Source: Bernardetiaceae bacterium (GTDB lineage Bacteria; Bacteroidota; Bacteroidia; Cytophagales; Bernardetiaceae). From it: a DNA stretch of 46,290 bases. Within the stretch, counting starts at the first letter, position 1. Each line of letters begins with the position of its first letter. Of this stretch, positions 8,292 to 16,123 are shown piece by piece. Location: the NCBI GenBank assembly GCA_020832465.1, contig JAFIER010000226.1:1-46290 (forward strand), read 5' to 3'. Under the pieces are notes generated by a model. That model had not been told where the DNA came from, made no database searches, and saw nothing but the letters and a program-made list of their open reading frames with translations. Both the position numbers and the translations under genes were made by a program.

Positions 8292-9300
8292 AAAATTGCG
8301 AAAAACCATCGAAAAACTCGAGACAGAAAGTCAAGAACTTTACTCTTTGCGTGCACTTTATGAGCGAGCAGAGGCTTTAGAAAATAAATTTGCCGAAAAC
8401 CTGACGCACTTTGGAAGCATTCAGCAAGAATGGAAGTCGTATAGAGAAACTCTTGAGCAGAAAGCACAAAACCTCTACGATGAGAATCAGCGCGCTAAAG
8501 AAGCCCTCCTTGAGAGCGCAGCGCAGGTCAGTCAAACCGAGCAAAACTTACAGCATACAGCCGAACAGTTTGTTGCCTATAAGCAAATACTGACGGAAAA
8601 AACTGATGCACTTAAAGAAGCCTCCGATAGTGTCAATGCAAATAATCTCACTATCACAGAGCGGCTTGCTGATACCATTGAGGATTTTCGAATATTTAAG
8701 AGCATTCTCGCTAATTATCAAGACGAGATAAGCCAAAAACTCGAAACCTGGGAGGTTAAAAATAAAGAATTTGCAGATTATTTAGCGCAAATTAGCAGTA
8801 GCCAAGCAGCCTTCGAGGCGCGCAACCATCAGTTTATGTCCGAGCTTTCGGCATTCCTACAAAAGGCCTACCGAAAACAAAACGAGCAAAGTACCTTAGC
8901 CATACAAAAAGGCTTCGAGGCAAGTGCGCAGAGAGAGGAAGTTTTGCTACAAACAGCTGATAAATTATCGGCACAAATCCGAAGCCTCGAACAGAGCTTT
9001 GAGAAAAAACTCGAAATTTGGCTCGAGGAAAATCGCAATTTTAAAGCTCAATTTAAGGATATGATTAGGCAACCGTTGCAAGAGCAACAAGTAGCTTTTG
9101 AGCAAATTCTCGCCCAAAAACAAGAGCAACTATTAGGAGAAAGCCAAAATCAATTGCAAATCTATAAGCAAAATCAAGAAAATTTGCTCAAGGCAGAGTT
9201 AGAAGCATTGCGCAAAAAATATAGTCGTAGCGAAATTTTGACAATGATACTCGGCGTATTGGTGATTTTGCAAATTGTGCTCTTTTTTGTGTTGAAATAG
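8275..9300 (+). CDS. Coiled-coil protein with C-terminal membrane anchor
   Basis: A 341-residue protein almost entirely predicted as coiled coil, rich in E, Q, K and A with heptad patterns from residue 5 to about 315. It ends in a single hydrophobic helix near 320-340 (LTMILGVLVILQIVLFFVLK), which makes it a tail-anchored inner-membrane protein with its body in the cytoplasm. No enzymatic motif is visible. The start overlaps the end of the helicase gene by 17 nt, so both are made from one message and probably act together. One possibility is that the coiled coil tethers or oligomerises the helicase at the membrane, or acts as an effector that disturbs the membrane when the helicase senses foreign DNA. 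That role is inference from gene order alone. Confidence 0.75.
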   Translation: MAEYLEKLRKTIEKLETESQELYSLRALYERAEALENKFAENLTHFGSIQQEWKSYRETLEQKAQNLYDENQRAKEALLESAAQVSQTEQNLQHTAEQFVAYKQILTEKTDALKEASDSVNANNLTITERLADTIEDFRIFKSILANYQDEISQKLETWEVKNKEFADYLAQISSSQAAFEARNHQFMSELSAFLQKAYRKQNEQSTLAIQKGFEASAQREEVLLQTADKLSAQIRSLEQSFEKKLEIWLEENRNFKAQFKDMIRQPLQEQQVAFEQILAQKQEQLLGESQNQLQIYKQNQENLLKAELEALRKKYSRSEILTMILGVLVILQIVLFFVLK

Positions 9301-9703
9301 TAGGAGTCCTAGACATTCGTTAGCCAGAAATGTCATTTCTATAATTGATTAGTTCTGAAACTACCTAAGTCGATTTACCAACTTGACTCACACCCCTTCT
9401 GCCTAAAAACATCTTTTTTTATAGGGGTACAAACTAAAAATGTTTTTTTGTTGTTATAAAAGGACGCAATACTTTAAGTTTTTGCAATACTTAAATTATG
9501 TTAATAAATGACTCCCGACACATGCCTCGAGGTGTGTAATATTGAAAAAAAATCCTATTGGCTTTAGTGCATTTCTGTGCTCTAAATGGGGATTTTAAGC
9601 AACTAAATTTTAAAATAGAAAAAAAAATCATTTTTTTTTGAAAAAAACTCGAAAAAACTGGTTGCATTTCGCACCTCGAAACATAAAGATATAACTACAA
9701 CTC
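9301..9703. other. Intergenic region upstream of the sigma factor gene
   Basis: These 403 bp contain no credible gene. The left part carries the decayed repeat described separately. At 9466-9477 and 9484-9494 the sequence gcaatact(t)taa occurs twice with an 18-bp period, a possible binding site. A small inverted repeat (acaca..cctcgagg..tgtgt) lies near 9519-9538. The last 100 bp are very A-rich up to the ATG at 9704. I could not assign a confident promoter. Confidence 0.5.
9326..9395. repeat. Decayed copy of the gggtgtac repeat family
   Basis: The stretch ttctgaaactacctaagtcg and what follows, up to caacttgactcacaccc, matches the right half of the element at 29145-29246 at roughly nine of ten bases. 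It is preceded by a shortened palindrome agaaat-gtc-atttct (9326-9340) that corresponds to the larger palindrome of the intact copy. The opposite terminus and target duplication are not recognisable, so this copy is older or truncated. Confidence 0.6.
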
Positions 9704-10303
9704 ATGACAGACGAAAAAATAGTGCAGCTTATTCGCCAAGGGCATAGCAATAAGGCTTTGGGCGAACTCTATAAACACCTAGATGCTTTTATTATGTACT
9801 CCTATAAATATTATAGAATTAGTGCAAAAGAAGAAGCTATTGAAGCCTTTCATGCTGCTTTGCCGATATTTATAGCGCAAGTCGAGCGTAAAAAAAGTAT
9901 AGTGCTTACCTCGACAATCAAAACATATATTTTTGCAATTGCTAAAAATATTTTGCGCAACGAACAGCGGCGGCTTAGAATGGTCTTAGGCGAACAGTCA
10001 AGGGAGCATGTACGCTTGCTCGATGCCTCCGAAGAGGAGGAAGATGAGGAGGGAGTAGAAAAAAATATAGAGGAAAAAAACAAGAGAATGAAAGCCTTAG
10101 AGGAGGCTTTGATTGAAATAGGTGCAGAACAAGCCAAAATCATTAAGCTTTACTATTTAAAAGGCAAAACGGTGCCTCAAATAACTAAACTTTTGGGTTA
10201 TAAAAATGATAGGGTTGTATCGAACTTGAAAACCCGAGCCTTAAAAAAGCTCAAAGAGCAAATTTTTAAAAGTCTCTATGTACTCATATTATTAGCGGCT
10301 TAA
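9704..10303 (+). CDS. ECF-type RNA polymerase sigma-70 factor
   Basis: This 199-residue protein has the two-domain layout of extracytoplasmic-function sigma factors. The region-2 helices cover about residues 1-85 (MTDEKIVQLIRQGHSNKALGELY ... IKTYIFAIAKNILRNEQRR). An acidic linker at 104-122 (EEEEDEEGVEKN) follows. The region-4 helix-turn-helix is near 140-185 (AKIIKLYYLKGKTVPQITKLLGYKNDRVVSNLKTRALKKLKE). It recruits core RNA polymerase to a small set of promoters, normally when an anti-sigma partner lets go. The next gene, 44 bp downstream, encodes a one-pass membrane protein with a cytoplasmic helical N-terminus, the expected partner. The glutamate-rich linker is longer than usual. Assignment is firm; target promoters are unknown. 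Confidence 0.88.
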   Translation: MTDEKIVQLIRQGHSNKALGELYKHLDAFIMYSYKYYRISAKEEAIEAFHAALPIFIAQVERKKSIVLTSTIKTYIFAIAKNILRNEQRRLRMVLGEQSREHVRLLDASEEEEDEEGVEKNIEEKNKRMKALEEALIEIGAEQAKIIKLYYLKGKTVPQITKLLGYKNDRVVSNLKTRALKKLKEQIFKSLYVLILLAA

Positions 10304-10347
10304 TTTTTTAACGATTTTAAAAATCTAACAAACAAGGAAAACACAAG

Positions 10348-11313
10348 ATGGAACTAACAGAACAAGAAATTTCAATTGTCTCAAAATATATCATGGGGCA
10401 AGCTAGTCATGACGAAACAAATCTAATCAACGAGCAAATAAATAAAAATCGCGATTTTGCCGAAGCCGTAGCGCAATACGAGCAGGTTTATTTTCTTTTG
10501 CAAGAAAAGGACGAAATCGAGCTTTTCGCCGATTTAGGACTAGATATGCAGGCTGTAAATAAAGATTCTGTTTTTAAGAAAAGAGTAAGTGAGTTGCGCA
10601 GCCAAATAAATAAAATTCAACAACACTCAAATCAAAAAAACATGTTTTTTTTTAATAGTTTAAAATTCGCAGCTGTTATTATTTTGCTATTTGTAGCAAG
10701 TGGCATTTACTTTATAATACAGCAAAGTAGAGAAAATCTTTACGAAATTGCACAGCAAGAGCAGAGCAATTCAATACCTACAATGACTAATCCAGAGATA
10801 AGGCAGCTTAAGCATGCTGTTGCCGCCGATTTGAAGGATAGTAATTCGAAGGATACAATCGAAGAGAAAGCTCGCCAGCAAATAAAAGCACAAAGCCAAG
10901 ATAGCAATCTGTCTGATATAAAAGAACAAGAGAGTATGCGCAAAAAAGAGGAAGTAAATAAGACGTCAGACCTCCTGGCATTTACTGAAGTAGCTCATTT
11001 AGAAGCCTTAATCAACTCAAAATATAGGGGGGGCTTAACTAAAATTACGCAAAAACCTAATTTATTGCACAGCTATAATAAAGATTTAGAATTTGAGTGG
11101 CAGCAAAATCAAGCAGAACAGCTTACCTTGCATATACACAACTACAAAGACACTAAAAATAATTTGCCCCATTTGCAAATTGATTTGCCTATTGATCAAG
11201 ATAAATTTATATTGAAAGAAGATTTCAAAAACGGATTGTATTATTGGAAAATTACTGACAAAGAAGGTATTGTCGGTGCAGGTAAGTTTATCGTAGGCAA
11301 AATGCCTAAATAA
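10348..11313 (+). CDS. Single-pass membrane protein, probable anti-sigma factor
   Basis: A 321-residue protein. Residues 1-100 form a cytoplasmic helical domain (MELTEQEISIVSKYIMGQASHDETN...), in the style of anti-sigma or zinc-finger-less FecR-like N-termini. A single membrane helix (about 108-126, FAAVIILLFVASGIYFII) follows. A K/E/Q/S-rich periplasmic linker covers about 130-200, and a C-terminal beta-rich domain ends with GLYYWKITDKEGIVGAGKFIVGKMPK. That last pattern recurs in Bacteroidota proteins encoded next to ECF sigma factors. No HxxxCxxC zinc motif is present. It lies directly downstream of the sigma gene in the same direction; its likely role is to hold the sigma factor at the membrane until an envelope cue arrives. 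The role is inferred from topology and position. Confidence 0.65.
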   Translation: MELTEQEISIVSKYIMGQASHDETNLINEQINKNRDFAEAVAQYEQVYFLLQEKDEIELFADLGLDMQAVNKDSVFKKRVSELRSQINKIQQHSNQKNMFFFNSLKFAAVIILLFVASGIYFIIQQSRENLYEIAQQEQSNSIPTMTNPEIRQLKHAVAADLKDSNSKDTIEEKARQQIKAQSQDSNLSDIKEQESMRKKEEVNKTSDLLAFTEVAHLEALINSKYRGGLTKITQKPNLLHSYNKDLEFEWQQNQAEQLTLHIHNYKDTKNNLPHLQIDLPIDQDKFILKEDFKNGLYYWKITDKEGIVGAGKFIVGKMPK

Positions 11314-11321
11314 TAAAAAAT

Positions 11322-11903
11322 ATGTATATTTATTTAGTTCGGCATACAGCTATTCAAAACCCCCAGCAACTTTGCTATGGACATGCAGATATGCCATTGG
11401 CTGAAAGCTTCGAGCAAGAAGCAAAGCATATTCTATCACTGCTACCCAAACAATTTGATAGGCTTTATGCTAGCCCCTCTGCACGTTGTCTGGCTTTGGC
11501 AAAACGTATCAAATCAATAAAAGCTTTACAAACTGACGAACGTCTCAAAGAGATGCACTTTGGAGATTGGGAACTGAAACCTTGGGCAGCCATTCCTAAG
11601 CAAAATTTACAACCTTGGATGGATAATTACGTAGAAGTGCGCACCCCTAAAGGCGAAAATTTGAAAGACCTTTATACAAGGGTAGCTTCTTTTTTTGACG
11701 AGTTGATAGAAGAAAAAATAGATAATAACGAACAGAAAATAGCAGTGATCGCACACGGTGGCGTATTGCGATGCGTTTGGGCTTACCTTTTAGATATCCC
11801 ACTACACACCATATTCAGACTTAATATCGAGTACGGTGAAGCCTTTCTTTTTGAGCATAACCAAGACCCCAATAGAAGACGTATTCTCAAAAAAAAATTA
11901 TAA
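11322..11903 (+). CDS. Histidine phosphatase family protein (alpha-ribazole phosphatase/CobC-like)
   Basis: A 193-residue protein of the phosphoglycerate-mutase-like fold. The N-terminal LVRHT (R7-H8) holds the phospho-accepting histidine, MHFGDWE the acid/base region, and IAHGGVLR the second catalytic histidine. The short length, the CYGHADMPLA segment after the motif and the RTPKGENLKDLYTRV segment fit the alpha-ribazole-5'-phosphate phosphatase (CobC) subgroup, which acts late in cobalamin assembly. No other cobalamin gene is nearby, so substrate specificity is uncertain. It begins 8 bp after the anti-sigma-like gene and may be co-transcribed with the sigma pair. Confidence 0.78.
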   Translation: MYIYLVRHTAIQNPQQLCYGHADMPLAESFEQEAKHILSLLPKQFDRLYASPSARCLALAKRIKSIKALQTDERLKEMHFGDWELKPWAAIPKQNLQPWMDNYVEVRTPKGENLKDLYTRVASFFDELIEEKIDNNEQKIAVIAHGGVLRCVWAYLLDIPLHTIFRLNIEYGEAFLFEHNQDPNRRRILKKKL

Positions 11904-12078
11904 ACCCTATCACGCATTATTTAGAAAGGCGCAAAGCAGAAGGGGTGTTATGCTATCCCTAATTCTTCAAAAAATCATATTCATATACTTTTGGCTGGGT
12001 ACAACTCAAATTTACGCAGTACTTCTAAATATCTGATTTACAATAATTTATTTATCGCTCGCATAAGCTACTCTAAGC
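11904..12078. other. Gene-free stretch before transposase relic
   Basis: No credible coding region. At 11997-12040 the sequence gggtacaactcaa...cttctaaatatctga vaguely resembles the left end of the gggtgtac repeat family, but the match is too weak to call a copy with confidence. Confidence 0.35.
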
Positions 12079-12327
12079 TTAATAAGTGGTTGTGCGTTGC
12101 CCTGAGAGTTTCATTCGTTCTTGAATCAAGGTGCGATGGGCTGACTCTATAGCACCACTGCCAATGCACCAACCTTTCGCCAAGTATTGAGCATAATCCA
12201 TTCGATAGCGATTTTTTTTGAAGTATTGTTTCAAACAAGACACTTTTTGCTTATCGACACCCTTGAGCTTACTTACATTATTTAAAACTTTATCTAACTG
12301 ATTATCAAGTAATAAAGCCTTCTGTTT
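12079..12327 (-). pseudogene. C-terminal relic of an ISKra4-like transposase
   Basis: The minus strand holds an open frame of about 82 codons ending at the TAA at 12079-12081. It reads ...LDNQLDKVLNNVSKLKG... and then YAQYLAKGWCIGSGAIESAHRTLIQERMKLSGQR. The motif IGSGAIESA followed by ERMKLSG is the conserved C-terminal signature of ISKra4-type transposases, carrying the last catalytic Glu. There is no start codon or N-terminal half. The frame breaks off at its 5' side exactly where the four-stem palindromic element begins (12327), and its 3' end is truncated after GQR, where intact proteins continue with W and more residues. It is a fossil of an older insertion. Confidence 0.72.
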
Positions 12328-12458
12328 GGGTGCAATTCAAAACTACGCGGTTTGTGTTTGGTGAGTACCCCAAACACGGCGTAGCGACTTTAGAACTAAC
12401 ATTTCTGCCAGCAATGTTAGTTCTAAATTTATGCCTGCATAAATATGAATTGCACCCA
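12327..12458. repeat. Four-stem palindromic element (132 bp)
   Basis: An outer 13-bp perfect inverted repeat (tgggtgcaattca at 12327-12339 with 12446-12458) encloses three further hairpins. Stem two is ctacgc...gtgtttgg / ccaaacac...gcgtag (12343-12384). Stem three is a perfect 15-bp stem, tttagaactaacatt / aatgttagttctaaa (12389-12403 and 12413-12427). Stem four is tttatgc/gcataaa (12428-12434 and 12437-12443). Together they can fold as a four-way junction. Its ends (gggtgca...tgcaccc) resemble the termini of the MITE-like elements at 5469 and 29145. It abuts the broken end of the transposase relic. It has no coding capacity. Confidence 0.65.
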
Positions 12459-12658
12459 TTAAAAATTAGATTTTCTGACTTGAACTATTTTGCAACTCTT
12501 GAAATAGACAAAAAATATTGCAAAAAGTTTGGAATTTAAAAAAAAGGTTATAGATTTGCTCTTATATCCTATAGTTCTACGCCTGTCAAAACAAAAATGT
12601 TACTGACTGTGGCAACGCCATGAGAAAAATGGGTAAAATAAAGGTTTTCGCTATAATA

Positions 12659-12724
12659 CTCCACGCTTTGCGACATAGCTTCAAAACTACCGAACGATAC
12701 ACACACGTAAGCAAAATCGTATAA
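12659..12724 (+). pseudogene. Scar of a tyrosine recombinase: fused C-terminal motifs
   Basis: A short plus-strand frame reads LHALRHSF directly followed by KTTERYTHVSKIV and a stop. In intact phage-type integrases HxLRHSFA (box II His and Arg) and the TTERYTHVS segment (catalytic Tyr) are separated by roughly 25-30 residues containing the GH..S motif. Here those residues have been removed exactly in frame. Upstream codons are interrupted by stops. This is what remains of an integrase gene after deletion and sits 75 bp before the Fic gene, at the head of the cassette-like stretch. Confidence 0.65.
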
Positions 12725-12798
12725 ACCAAAAAAAAGTGAACTGAAGTTCGTATAATTATATGTTAGCTGATATTTATTAAAACAACAAAATAACGAAA

Positions 12799-14256
12799 AT
12801 GGCAGTACATAGACTTTGGGATTACATTTCGTTTTCCGACGATTGGAGAAACTGTGATACATCCTTATTAGATGATATTGCACCATCTTGGTTTGCACGT
12901 AGAGATGTCCTACAAGCCAACTCAAAGGAATACGAAGAATTTATCAACCGACTTAAAAGACGGCACGCCATTGAAACAGGCATTGTTGAAAGAATGTATG
13001 ATGTTGATAAAGGAGTTACAGAAACTTTAATCAATGAAGGTTTTATATCCTCATTGGTAAGTCACGGAGATACCAATGTCCCTAAACAGACACTATTTAA
13101 TCATTTGCAAGACCATTTAGATGCAATTGATTTTATATTTGACATCGTTAAAGAAAATAGACCTCTTACAAAAGGTTTTATCTGTGAGTTACATCAATTA
13201 ACAACCCGACACCAAGAATTTGCTGAAGGCAAAGACCAATTTGGAAATAAAACCAAAATTCCACTCATTAAAGGCAGGTTCAAGGAACGTGAGAATAATC
13301 CTACACGAGAAGACGGTACGACAGTATTGTATTGCCCGCCTGAACACGTGGAAGCCGAAATGGACAGGTTGATTGATATTTACAACGAACTTACTGAACA
13401 AAATGTAAATCCCCTCATTATTGCAACTTGGGTACACCACGCATTTACCACCATACATCCATTCCAAGATGGAAATGGTAGGGTAGTAAGGCTTATTGCA
13501 AGTTTGATTTTGATAAAAAGCAACTTTTTCCCCATTACAGTTTTAAGGGAAGAAGCCAAAGTCAAATACATAAAAGCACTTGAAGAGGCAGATAATAACC
13601 AACCCCAAAAATTGGTAGCTTATTTTGCAGAAATCCAGAAACGCAACATTGAAGAAGCCCTCAATATAAGGGAGGTAAGTAATACGTCTTTAAGCGAAGT
13701 AACCAATATTTTCAAACAAAAAATACTACGAAAACAGCAAGAGAAACAACAACAATATGAAAGAATACTTGATGAAAATAGGTTACAAGTGTTTAATTAT
13801 TGCAGTCAGTTTCTCAATGATTACAAGCAGAAACTTGAAACAGAATTTGATGATAGTGTTTCTTTGTATATCGGAAGTGGCAGACCTGATGATGCTACAA
13901 AACAACATTACTATTATGAACAGATAGTTGGTTATGCCAAGAAACATAACTATTATTTCAATAGAGCATTGCCCAAGTCATATTTCAAATTTGGAATTGA
14001 GTTTGAAGGCAAAAGGTACGAGTTAGGTATTACTTTGCATCATTTCGGTTATGATGATAGCGTTATTGCGATTGGTGCATTTTTAGAATACAAGGGTATT
14101 TTGCAAAATGAAGACACTGATACAACGATACCTCTTGACATAAAACCACACGTTATTTCTATCAAAAATGAGGTATCCTCAAAAGAGAAAAATATTCGTT
14201 TGCATCTTGAAAATATTTTGACAGTAACAATTGCACAAATAGCGAGCGAAATATAA
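12799..14256 (+). CDS. Fic family protein (probable AMP-transferase)
   Basis: This 485-residue protein has a complete Fic motif, HPFQDGNGRVVR, near residues 219-230. It supplies the catalytic His, the phosphate-binding acidic residue and the GNGR anion hole used to move AMP (or another nucleotide part) onto a hydroxyl side chain of a target protein. The N-terminal helical region contains TGIVERM near 55, the place where class II Fic proteins carry the inhibitory (S/T)xxxE(G/N) helix; here the residue after E is R. The C-terminal 200 residues (from about 290) are a helical plus alpha/beta extension with no name I know. The gene stands alone between two mobile-element scars. Its role as toxin, regulator or anti-phage factor is open. 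The ATG at 12799 follows an A-rich leader. Confidence 0.82.
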   Translation: MAVHRLWDYISFSDDWRNCDTSLLDDIAPSWFARRDVLQANSKEYEEFINRLKRRHAIETGIVERMYDVDKGVTETLINEGFISSLVSHGDTNVPKQTLFNHLQDHLDAIDFIFDIVKENRPLTKGFICELHQLTTRHQEFAEGKDQFGNKTKIPLIKGRFKERENNPTREDGTTVLYCPPEHVEAEMDRLIDIYNELTEQNVNPLIIATWVHHAFTTIHPFQDGNGRVVRLIASLILIKSNFFPITVLREEAKVKYIKALEEADNNQPQKLVAYFAEIQKRNIEEALNIREVSNTSLSEVTNIFKQKILRKQQEKQQQYERILDENRLQVFNYCSQFLNDYKQKLETEFDDSVSLYIGSGRPDDATKQHYYYEQIVGYAKKHNYYFNRALPKSYFKFGIEFEGKRYELGITLHHFGYDDSVIAIGAFLEYKGILQNEDTDTTIPLDIKPHVISIKNEVSSKEKNIRLHLENILTVTIAQIASEI

Positions 14257-14521
14257 AGCATCAGCCAACATTGCATTTAGCTTCGCTGATTTTACAATTG
14301 TGGCAAGGCGGGCAGACGTGCTAATTTAGGCTTTTGTACTTTCTATAAACTTTTGTGCGTAGGGCAAGGAAAGTACTATCAAATCTCGCCCTTTACAAAT
14401 ATTTTTCCGTTGGTGGCAATTTTAAAAACGACAACGATGAACAAACAATTGGACAAAAAACTGAATTTTGAAGACCAGAACAAAAACTAAAAATTGTAAC
14501 TTTGCATAAAAAAATATTTGA
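14257..14521. repeat. Long imperfect palindrome between Fic and R-M genes (cassette-boundary-like)
   Basis: Within this gap, gccaac at 14264 pairs with gttggtggc at 14409-14417 and ggcggg at 14307 pairs with cgccc at 14387-14391, forming an imperfect hairpin of about 154 bp. It shares with the gap at 16888-17154 the order aaca..gc.tttagct...ggcggg...cgccc...gtt. Such gaps between single unrelated genes recall gene-cassette boundaries in Bacteroidota; the 7-bp attC consensus of classical integrons is not matched exactly, so the comparison is structural only. A promoter -7 element lies at the right end. Confidence 0.45.
14497..14504 (+). promoter_or_regulatory. Bacteroidota-type -7 element (TAACTTTG)
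   Basis: TAACTTTG matches the TAnnTTTG consensus of the main Bacteroidota sigma factor and ends 17 bp before the methyltransferase ATG, giving a short leader. A TTTG 26 bp upstream (14467-14470) is further away than the usual -33 spacing, so the upstream half is uncertain. Confidence 0.5.
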
Positions 14522-16123
14522 ATGGAATTAGGTGTAAAACAAAGTGAAAAAAATAAATTTGGTCAATATTTTACACCAAAAGTAGTGGCTGACTTTATGA
14601 TTGAAATGGCTAACATTTCCGAAAAATCAAAAATTTTAGAACCTTCTTGCGGAGAAGGCATATTTTTAGACCTATTAAAACAAAAAGGATTTAATAACTT
14701 AACAGCTTATGAGATAGACCAAGAATTAGCACAAGAATTTGATTGTGTAAGATACGAGAGTTTTGTGTCTGCAAAAATTGATGAAAAGTTTGATTTAATT
14801 ATTGGTAATCCGCCTTATATCCGTTGGAAAAATCTTGAAGATAAATTAAAACAAGAACTTTCAAATAATTCAATTTGGAATAAATATTTTAACTCACTTT
14901 GCGACTATCTTTATATTTTCATTTTAAAATCTATTGAGTTACTTAATGATAACGGACAACTTATTTTTATTTGCCCTGAATATTGGATGAGTACTACTCA
15001 TTCCATTTCATTGAGAAATTATATGGTTCAAAATGGTTATTTTGAAGAAATTTACCACTTCAATGAAACCCCAATTTTTGACAAAGTAACTGTTTCTATT
15101 GTGATTTTTAAGTTTGTAAAAAGCAAACAGAAATCGGACAAGATTAAAGTAGCTAAATTTTATGCAAACCAAAAACTGACTAATGAAACGCTTCAAAAAC
15201 TAAAATTTCAAGTTGAATTGAAAGATGCGGAGTATTTAAAAGTAACTCAATTCAAAACTAATGAAAGATGGCTTTTACAGTCAGATGAAGTACGTGAGGA
15301 ATTACAGATTTTAGAAACTAACTGCTTAAAGAAAAATCAAAATACATCACTTAATTTGTTTGATGAGGACAAACAAAAATTTCATACTATCGGAGAATTT
15401 TGTGATATCGGTAATGGCTTAGTAAGCGGTTTAGACAAGGCATTCCAAATAAATGGACAGATTTTAACAGAAAATGAAATCAAAGCTACAATCAATGTTG
15501 TAAAAGCAAAAGATTTAAAACCTTTTGTTATTGGAAATATTACAAAATACATTTATGTCAATGAAGGTTTGGAAGAAGATATTTTTAAAAAAACATATCC
15601 TAATTTTCATAATCATTTCCAAAAATATAAATCAGATTTAGACAAAAGATACCAATACAATAGAAAAATAAATTATTGGGAGTGGGTTTTTTTGAGGAAT
15701 TTTAATCTATTCAAAAAAGAAGAAAAACGAATTTTTGTTCCTTGTAAAGAGCGAATTTCTAATAAAGATTATTTTCGTTTTGCTTTGGTTGATGAGGGCA
15801 TTTTTCCGACACAAGATGTAACTGCAATATTTAGAAAACCTAACACAAAAGAAAGTATTGAATATATTTTAGCGTACCTAAACAATTCAATTGTTTTTGA
15901 TTGGCTAAAATGTAATGGCATAGTAAAAGGTAATATTGTAGAGTTTTCTGAAAAACCAATTTCAAGTATCCCTTTTAGAGTGATTGATTGGACAAATGAA
16001 AAAGAAGTGGAATTACACAATTCAATTTCAGAACAAGCCAAAAATTATCTAAAAAATCAAGACAAGTCTTTTCTTGAATTGATAAATCAATCATTTAACA
16101 AATTATTTAGCATAACACAATGA
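14522..16123 (+). CDS. N6-adenine DNA methyltransferase of HincII-type R-M system
   Basis: A 533-residue class-gamma type adenine methyltransferase. It shows FGQYFTPKVVADFM near residue 13 (motif X region), motif I LEPSCGEGIF around 39-48, which binds S-adenosylmethionine, and the catalytic motif IV NPPYIRW near 98-104. A C-terminal target-recognition region of the TaqI-like sort starts near 290. It overlaps the following endonuclease gene by 4 nt (ATGA). Because the partner is clearly HincII-like, the expected product is methylated adenine in GTYRAC, protecting host DNA. The gene is visibly more A+T-rich than the helicase or injection-system genes, which suggests transfer from elsewhere. Recognition specificity is inferred from the partner, not from this protein. 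Confidence 0.87.
   Translation: MELGVKQSEKNKFGQYFTPKVVADFMIEMANISEKSKILEPSCGEGIFLDLLKQKGFNNLTAYEIDQELAQEFDCVRYESFVSAKIDEKFDLIIGNPPYIRWKNLEDKLKQELSNNSIWNKYFNSLCDYLYIFILKSIELLNDNGQLIFICPEYWMSTTHSISLRNYMVQNGYFEEIYHFNETPIFDKVTVSIVIFKFVKSKQKSDKIKVAKFYANQKLTNETLQKLKFQVELKDAEYLKVTQFKTNERWLLQSDEVREELQILETNCLKKNQNTSLNLFDEDKQKFHTIGEFCDIGNGLVSGLDKAFQINGQILTENEIKATINVVKAKDLKPFVIGNITKYIYVNEGLEEDIFKKTYPNFHNHFQKYKSDLDKRYQYNRKINYWEWVFLRNFNLFKKEEKRIFVPCKERISNKDYFRFALVDEGIFPTQDVTAIFRKPNTKESIEYILAYLNNSIVFDWLKCNGIVKGNIVEFSEKPISSIPFRVIDWTNEKEVELHNSISEQAKNYLKNQDKSFLELINQSFNKLFSITQ

Noticed and set aside
11997-12040. Another copy of the gggtgtac MITE-like family
   Set aside because: Only the first bases and scattered positions match and no terminus or duplication is visible.
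12569-12925. 118-codon minus-strand open frame upstream of and overlapping the Fic gene
   Set aside because: Composition is unlike a protein of this genome, it overlaps the well-supported Fic start, and the plus strand of the same stretch carries the integrase scar.
14264-14417. Classical integron attC site
   Set aside because: The fold is similar but the GTTRRRY and RYYYAAC core sites are not present exactly; kept only as a cassette-like boundary.
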